From Armigeres subalbatus (lineage: Eukaryota; Arthropoda; Insecta; Diptera; Culicidae), in NCBI RefSeq assembly GCF_024139115.2, contig NC_085140.1:98034988-98098987 (forward strand): a DNA stretch of 64,000 nucleotides, in the 5' to 3' direction. The notes under the pieces were generated by a model. That model was not told the origin of the DNA. It did not search any database and saw nothing but the letters and a program-made list of their open reading frames with translations. The position numbers were made by a program, and so were the translations under genes. Shown piece by piece: positions 58,012-64,000 of this stretch; position 1 is the stretch's first letter, and every line of letters starts with the position of its first letter.

Positions 58012-60768
58012 CCAGCAGCGATGCCAGATTGTTTCAACATCAATTCCGTAGATTTGCTTCATATTTTGGATGGCCCAATTCCGGTGATTAACCACAAACC
58101 TTCCAGTTCCAGTTCAAAAATGAAGTGAGATCTGGTGTTAATCGAATTTTCTTTCGTTTTCAGATGTCACAACTGCAACAACTGCCAGTCGCGACATCCG
58201 GAAATGGGAGAAAATTTGATCACAATTTTTATGCAATTGGACGAATGTTAAGAGCCAAGAACAACAGTGTGCTAACAATCGACTACCTTCTTCTACTTTG
58301 ATTACTTTGACTTTCGTTGATGATTGGGTTCTCACTATATTTTTTCTCACATAAGCCGTGAAAAAATCATTTGTAGTTGTATCAGAGTACCCGTCTAAAG
58401 TTTCAAATGTTGGTCTTGAATTAGGTCGAGGGTGAAAATAGACTCCACGAAAAACTAACAAAAAAATGAAGAACAATTATGTGGTATTTAAAAAGCTAAT
58501 GAAATTAAGTGGTTCCGATAAATTGAAGAAATCTAAAGCGATCCCACTGTACTCACTTCAAAATTTAAGAGATGATTCGAGGAAACAAAAAAATACACCA
58601 CACTCCATAATTTTATTTTGTGAACCAGCAAACTAATATGCTAGGAAGCACCGAATACAATAAACATTACAGATTTTTGTAAATCTGAATACAAAAAAAG
58701 AGCAAACAATAAGTTTCATAATCTTTTCGGTCCCTCATCTGCCGAACAAAGTGGATATGTCTGCTGATACTCGCATATCAGTTCCATTTGGGTTTTTCAA
58801 AGCTAAAAAGCATTTAATTTCATGGATCTGTTTAATAACATGATGAAATATGTGATTTCGCTCGAAAGAAATGTAACGAAATAGCAAACCAACGTAATCC
58901 CATATTGAATGTACCCGCATACCAGTCTCATTAGGAATTTACATAAGCTGATTGTTCAAAATTTAATTATTTTTCCATTGATCTAAATTGCTTAACAGTA
59001 ATTTATTAAACGAGGAGTAACTTGTTCAAATTTCAACAAAATCGTAGTATAATTATGATTTTTTTTAGTTTTAAAAGAAAAAATCGATTTGGCACTTCAT
59101 CGGCTTTTATCTCAGTATGCGAAAAAACAGTTTCAAATTAATACAATTTCAATTGAATATTTGACCATCTGGTCACAGAGAACAGACGTTGAAGCTGCAC
59201 TCGCCATGTTGTGATAACTTTTTACTGTTCATTTTGAAATAACTTTGGAATGTCGCCGTTATCCCCTGCATAATCAGCGCTAGCGCCATCAAAAATTGCC
59301 ACTGAGGGATAGTGTCGTTATGCATGCAAGAGCATAACAGCGCCATCGTGTTGTCAAAATGAGATTGTGTGTTGCAAGCCTCCATGTCTGTTCTCTGTGA
59401 TCTGGTGTCTATATGTTATATCCTAAAAATGTATCATGAAACGCACGTAGAAAGTCAGAGTCAGAGAACATATTTTAGCTTAAATCACAACATGAACAAA
59501 TGCTCACCGACAAGTACATACAATTATATTCGTTGGATTAGCAGTACAGTTGATTTTACTGGATACTAAAATGTGCGAAGAACTGGCGACAATAAGCTGG
59601 TGTAGTATTCAAGGATTTGTTTTTGGGAAGAATTTCAGTTTTTTCTTTTCTGCAAATAACTCAGGGAGTTTTAATAGAAACTATTCTGATGCATGCATCC
59701 TTTTGGGAGAGCTTCCAGGAATTCCCCAATAAATTTCTCTATAAATTGTTACGTTCTTCCATGAGTCCTCAAGAAGTTATTATGCGAGCTCATCTAAAAA
59801 TTATTTTGTGAATTCCTCCAGAAACTACGCAGATTATTTCAAAACTTCAAAAACTTCTCTGGAGATGTTCCCAGAGTTCTTCCAGCAATTCTTGAGTTCA
59901 GGAAACGTTTCAAGAATTCCTCCGGTAGTGCCCGTAATTCCTTTGATTTTTTTCAGAAATATTTCCGGGAGTTTCCATAAAACCTCCTCCCATGATTTCC
60001 AATAAGAGTTCTTTCAAGAGAATTCTTCGAAGAATTTTTCCGGTTGTTCTTACAGTAATTACTCCGATGATTCCTCCAGTAGACATTTGTGGGAGAATTT
60101 GTGGAGGAAATCTATAACACGAATTTCTGGAGAAATTCTAGTTTGAAACTCTTAGCAATTTAATAGTAGATTCTTTAAAAAAAATCCTGGTGTATCAGAA
60201 TAAATGCTTGAAGAAAATCCAAGACAAACGCCTGGGGTTTTGAAATGTCCATTGTCATATGCTTATACGTTGAACAAGAAGGAAAACTCACTTTAAGCAA
60301 AACACGGTGTGAGCCCAATATATTTATGAAATCGCTTCCCAATCGAGCCTCACACCTCGGACCTTTTCCCCATGTTCATTTTACATATGCGATGTTTTCG
60401 GGATTTGTGCACAGAAAATCAAAATCCCGGCCCCATTCAAATAACACGGGGACAAAAATCCGGCGGAAAATTTTCGCGAGGGGTGAGGCTACCTTTACGT
60501 GTATCCAAGGTCTTCAGTAAAAGTCATGAATAACGTGTAGTTGAATGTCTCGTAGGGGCAAGACACCATAAAATCTTAAAAGATTGACATGAGACAAAGC
60601 CCCTATGAATCACCGATGAAAATTAAAACTGAGATAAAAAATCCTTAGATTTCCGCAGAAATTTTCAAATTTCCGTAGATTTTTTCTACGGATCCGTAGA
60701 TCCGTAGAAAGCATTCAATTCCGTAGATCTACGGAAATTTCCGTAGATCTGGCATCGCTGGTACCCAG
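58008..60768. mobile_element. hAT-type element, 2.7 kb, perfect 8 bp TSD
   Basis: The TIR CAGCGATGCCAGAT starts at 58016 and its inverted copy ends at 60760. GTACCCAG flanks both (58008-58015 and 60761-60768). The right subterminal region repeats CCGTAGA/TCTACGG at least six times; the left has one such motif. The interior holds no recognisable transposase. A possible 45-bp intron (GTGAGATC...TTTTCAG, about 58126-58161) and the GGAATT-type degenerate repeat at 59820-60130 lie inside. Confidence 0.8.
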
Positions 60769-61292
60769 AGATCTTTTGGCTTGTTTAGAATAGAATAGAA
60801 TAGAATAGAATAGAATACGTCCATTGCATATGTTTATGGTCTTCCAAGAAAATCCTAGAATAGGCCGCAGGATCTTCACACGTATCCAAATACCTTTCGG
60901 ATTGTTTCAAAAGTGGCATATTCCGTTTGTGGTACATATAATATATCGCTTTCATTGCATATGTTCATGTGCATCCAAGAGAACACTTGAACAATCCTTA
61001 AGAACTTCACGCGTAACCAGCCTATTTCGGCCTATTTGAATAGTAATACATGCCTTTTATGGTACGTAGAATAGAATGCACCCATTTCAAATGTTCATGG
61101 TCAACCAAGAAAACCCATTAGGATTAGGAAAAGGCATTAGGATCTACACTAGAGATATATCAGCCTGTTTTAAATTTGGTACATGCCTTTGGGGACCATT
61201 AATAAAATGCGTTCATGGCATATGCTAATGGTCATCCTAGAAATTTATGAAGTAAGACTTCTAGGCTTACACGAATATCTATAGGGTCTTTA
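60769..61292 (+). repeat. Degenerate tandem repeat, about 130-bp unit (right part)
   Basis: Four diverged units each contain CATTGCATATGTTCATGGTC, CCAAGAAAACC and a GGTACATGCCTTT-like segment. Divergence among units is high, so this is an old array. Confidence 0.7.
60786..60817 (+). repeat. (TAGAA)n microsatellite
   Basis: About six copies of AGAAT at the resumption of the 130-bp degenerate tandem repeat. Confidence 0.9.
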
Positions 61293-61506
61293 AGGACACT
61301 CCTTACGGAATCTAAGTTTCAAAGTGCTCGCGTTTTCGGGGGCACACCACTCGATACGGAAGCAACGCACAACTGTCATTTTTATTATTTCACGCATGAT
61401 GCGACGCAGCAAAGCTAAATCAACAAAAATGACAGTTGTGCGCCGCCTCCGTATCGATTGGTGTGCCCCCGAAAACACGAAACTTCGATTCCGTGAGGAG
61501 TGTCCC
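61293..61506. mobile_element. Palindromic MITE, family G (GGACACTCCTTACGGAATC TIR)
   Basis: The left arm GGACACTCCTTACGGAATC...TTTTCGGGGGCACACCAC and the right arm are inverted repeats of about 70 bp with a short central loop (ATTATTTCACGCATGATGCG). AACTGTCATTTTT/AAAAATGACAGTT also pairs. The element is about 210 bp and could fold almost entirely into one hairpin. Confidence 0.75.
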
Positions 61507-62324
61507 TAATGTAATTTTAATATGGTACATGATCTTTGCTATATTAACTTGTTTTTTACCTCACGTTCTCGGCGTGAAGTTGTATCGTTCCAATTTATTT
61601 ACATTTTGCATTTCCAAAGAATAGACAACTTCATATTAGTGATATGAATGAAGTTTGTATACTACCTGGAATCAACAACAACAAGACAACAATAACTACT
61701 TGGAATGCTAATATATCCAGATGAGGTTTCACATCTTGTTTATTCTTCAATAACTGCCCAGAGCTAATGACAACAACTTGAACTACTTGAAATGCAAACA
61801 TATACCAATAGCCTTCCGTTCGTGGGTTGATCTGCAGATCATTCCTATATGGAGTTCATAGACTAACTGTTATCGAACGGCTACTGTACTAGGAATGCGT
61901 ACATTCACTCAGATGAGGTTGACCCGATTTTGTCACTCCCAGATTTTTCCTAACCTGATTTTGTCACGTTTTCAACCCAATTTGGCGCAAACAATAAAGA
62001 TTTTCATGAAATAACTTTCACTGCCTGTAGCTTATTATGAATCATTTATGAGTACCTGTTAATAAGTTTGGAAGTCTCTTTGACAAAAAATACGGATTCC
62101 ATTCACGTATTTTGCCTTGCCTTCATTACGGAGCCCACGACAATGAAAATAACTACTTAAAATACAAACATATACCATGCCTCCATTAAGGAGGTTGATC
62201 CATCATAGACTACCTGGAGCTCAAGATAACAACAAAAACTACTTGGAATACAAACGTATACCAAGATGGGGTCACAAAACTTTTTTATTCTTCGATAACT
62301 GCCTCCATTATGGAGATTGATCTA
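61507..62324 (+). repeat. Degenerate repeat with ACTACTTGGAATRCAAAC units
   Basis: The segments AACAACAA..ACTACTTGGAAT, CAAACATATACCA, TTATTCTTCRATAACTGCC and GGAGRTTGATC recur in order near 61660-61850, 62130-62200, 62210-62325 and again at 62812-62845 after an insertion. Unit length is irregular. No gene is seen. Confidence 0.6.
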
Positions 62325-62812
62325 CAGAACTTCGGTGGGGTTTGATCTCACGAAACCAGTACGGTAGACAGGTGTTTTCCCTACTAAGATACGAAGGACC
62401 TCCGTCGTCCTCCGCAGCTTAGCGGGTACTGATGAAACCAAATTCACAGCACCGGGCATGTAGCCGAACTCTCGCAATACATTCTCAGAACTAACTCTCT
62501 CATATATGTTTTTGTACAATGCCAACCAAGTAGGATAAGTATTTATATCTGGCTCCTACACACTTGCTTCATCACCAACGGCGCTCGATGAAGTAGGATT
62601 GTGTGAGATTGTGCCAGTTGGTCGTCAGATCCCAACCCGACCACCTAACCGAAGAGAGATCGCCACTCGAGTCCAGTACATTCAAAGTTGTTTGCCTATG
62701 TTCCGGGTATTGAGCCACCCGGAGTGGAAATTAATGCACAACATGTGATGGATTAAGTTCGGAAAAGGTATTGGAGGAAAACCGCTACCTTCCGTCCCTC
62801 CCAGTTGTTCTT
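62325..62812. mobile_element. tRNA-Thr-derived repeat, third locus
   Basis: 62328-62402 on the minus strand is a degraded tRNA-like module (GGTCCTTCGTATCTTAGTAG ... GAGATCAAACCCCACCGAAG). Then come AACTAACTCTCTCATATATG and CCAACCAAGTAGGATAAG (as at 20545-20590), the TGCCAGTTGGTCGTCAGATC block (as at 20668), and the tail CCGGGTATTGAGCCACCCGG (as at 3014). It therefore joins modules found separately at the other two loci. It interrupts the degenerate ACTACTTGG repeat. Confidence 0.6.
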
Positions 62813-62849
62813 CAATAACTGCATCCGTTACGGAGGTTGATCCCACCCA

Positions 62850-64000
62850 AACATTCGATACTGTGCGTTAGTGACACTTGATGTGAAGAACGCATTCAAC
62901 AGCGCAAGTTGGGATACCATCGTGCTCTCGTTACACCGGCTTAGTCTGCCGGTGGGCCTGCACCGGATTTTGGAAAGCTGTTTCCAGAAGGTTAAAAGAC
63001 TATTATTCTTCCATTTACTTCCACTATGGAAAAATATTAGTCTTTTAACCTTGTAGCATTTCCCCTAAGACGCTCTAAAATAATTAATCATGTTTCCAGA
63101 ACCTTGTACTATTACACGAGGCCGGTCAGAGAAGCGTACCTATTACCACAGAAGATCGGCAAGGTTCAATACTGAGCCGGGTATGACGGGGTTCTGAAGC
63201 TAAAGTTCCCTCCTGGTGTTAAGATCGTCGGCTTCACAGACGACGTATCCTTGGAGGTCTACGGGGAGTCAATTCTCGAGGTAGAACTGACCGCAGTACA
63301 CGCAATCAGCACGGTGGAGGATTGGATGAGCGCTAGAGGCCTGGAGCTCGCTCAACATAAGACGGAGGTGGTTATCGTCAACAACCGCAAGTCGGTTCAA
63401 CATGCAGTGAATCACGTGGGATTCACAAAGCGGAGTTTGAAGCTCCTTGGGGTCGTAATAGACGACAAGCTGAGCTTCAGCAGGTATGACGACTTTGCGT
63501 GCAAGAGGGCTTCGATTGCTGTTGCGGCATTATCGAGGATGATGTCCAACAGTTCCAAGGTGTGCGGCAGTAGACGTAGGCTACTGGCAGGCGTTGCCGT
63601 ATCCATCCTTAGGTACGGCGGCCCGTCCTGGGCGAGAGCTCTGGGGGTAACCAGTTACCTGCGGAAGCTGGAGAGCATGTACCCCTTGATGTGTTTCAGA
63701 GTGATATCTGCCTACCGCACGATATCACACGATGCAGCTTGCGTGATTGCGAGCATGATGCCAGTCGGGCTGGTCATCCGGGAAGACGAGGAATGTTTCG
63801 AGCAACGTGGCACCAGAGGAGCCCGCGAACGCATCAGGGTGACTTCGGTTGCCAGGTGGCAGCGCGAGTGGGATAACTCTTCTAAAGGTAGGTGGACCCA
63901 CCGGCTGATACCTAACATATCGAGCTGGGTGGGGAGACCCCACCCTGCTCGATATGCTGCTTCCGGCAGTACCTCCACAGGTTTGGGCACGCGGAGAGCC
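62850..64000 (+). pseudogene. R1-clade LINE ORF2 (RT and downstream), 5'-truncated, runs off the window
   Basis: On the + strand, VTLDVKNAFNSASWDTI matches the RT block with the first catalytic aspartate. The frame is interrupted by a small insertion at 62990-63091 and a stop near 63175. It resumes as FTDDVSLEVYG (about 63233), where the usual FADD is FTDD, followed by WMSARGLELAQHKTEVV, LKLLGVVIDDKLSF, RRLLAGVAVSILRYGGPSW and MCFRVISAYRTISHDAACVI, and the C-terminal WDNSSKGRWTHRLIP. These are characteristic of the R1 group. A C-terminal zinc motif would lie beyond 64000. There is no 5' region, so this is a truncated copy. Confidence 0.75.
62980..63101. mobile_element. 102-bp hairpin-containing insertion with 10 bp TSD
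   Basis: GTTTCCAGAA occurs at 62980-62989 and 63092-63101, bounding a 102-bp insert in the R1-clade RT. The insert starts with GGTTAAAAGACTA, whose inverted copy TAGTCTTTTAACC lies about 40 bp further on. The rest is unstructured and ends AATTAATCAT. It has no poly(A) tail and no pol III boxes. Confidence 0.6.

Overview
The window is eukaryotic and looks like an Aedes mosquito genome, probably Ae. aegypti. The basis is two copies of a Feilai-type tRNA-related SINE, a Juan-like Jockey-clade LINE, several other non-LTR clades, many palindromic MITEs, long AT-rich introns and GT-AG splicing. Family names come from memory of the families; no search was run.

Host gene: one conserved gene is visible on the + strand, the 3' part of an RNF144-type RBR E3 ubiquitin ligase. 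Its four exons are 6035-6197, 30337-30566, 30635-30841 and 30904-31170. They encode the end of RING1, the IBR, the catalytic RING2 and a C-terminal membrane helix. The first exons lie upstream of the window. A 24.1 kb intron (6198-30336) separates the end of RING1 from the IBR and holds most of the accessory DNA of the left half.

Left flank (1-6034): an imperfect inverted repeat, a MITE, and a decayed BEL/Pao gag split by a tRNA-Thr-derived foldback element with a 10 bp target-site duplication (TSD). Giant intron: an LTR-bounded element at 6921-9269 with 5 bp TSD that carries an older hAT-like element and two minisatellites; a 2.9 kb array of 23-bp palindromic units; 0.87 kb of polypurine; a full-length I-superfamily LINE with 13 bp TSD (14314-20085); a (CTT)n tract; foldback DNA; a MITE ending in 75 copies of TG; and a hAT-type element with perfect 8 bp TSD (27034-29004).

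Right half (31171-64000): no convincing host gene. It is a nested transposon landscape: a CR1-like LINE with an unusual repeated N-terminal module, a complete but frameshifted Juan-like LINE, SINEs, several MITE families, an RTE LINE broken by a Mutator-type MITE, a solo LTR and a head-to-tail dimer of a 628-bp unit, a second hAT-type element abutting a solo-LTR-like insertion, and an R1-clade LINE running off the right edge.

The strongest leads for something undescribed are the LTR element with captured repeats (6916-9274), the tRNA-Thr-derived foldback family, the dimeric 628-bp element, the 102-bp hairpin insertion near 63 kb, and the repeated N-terminal module of the CR1-like LINE.
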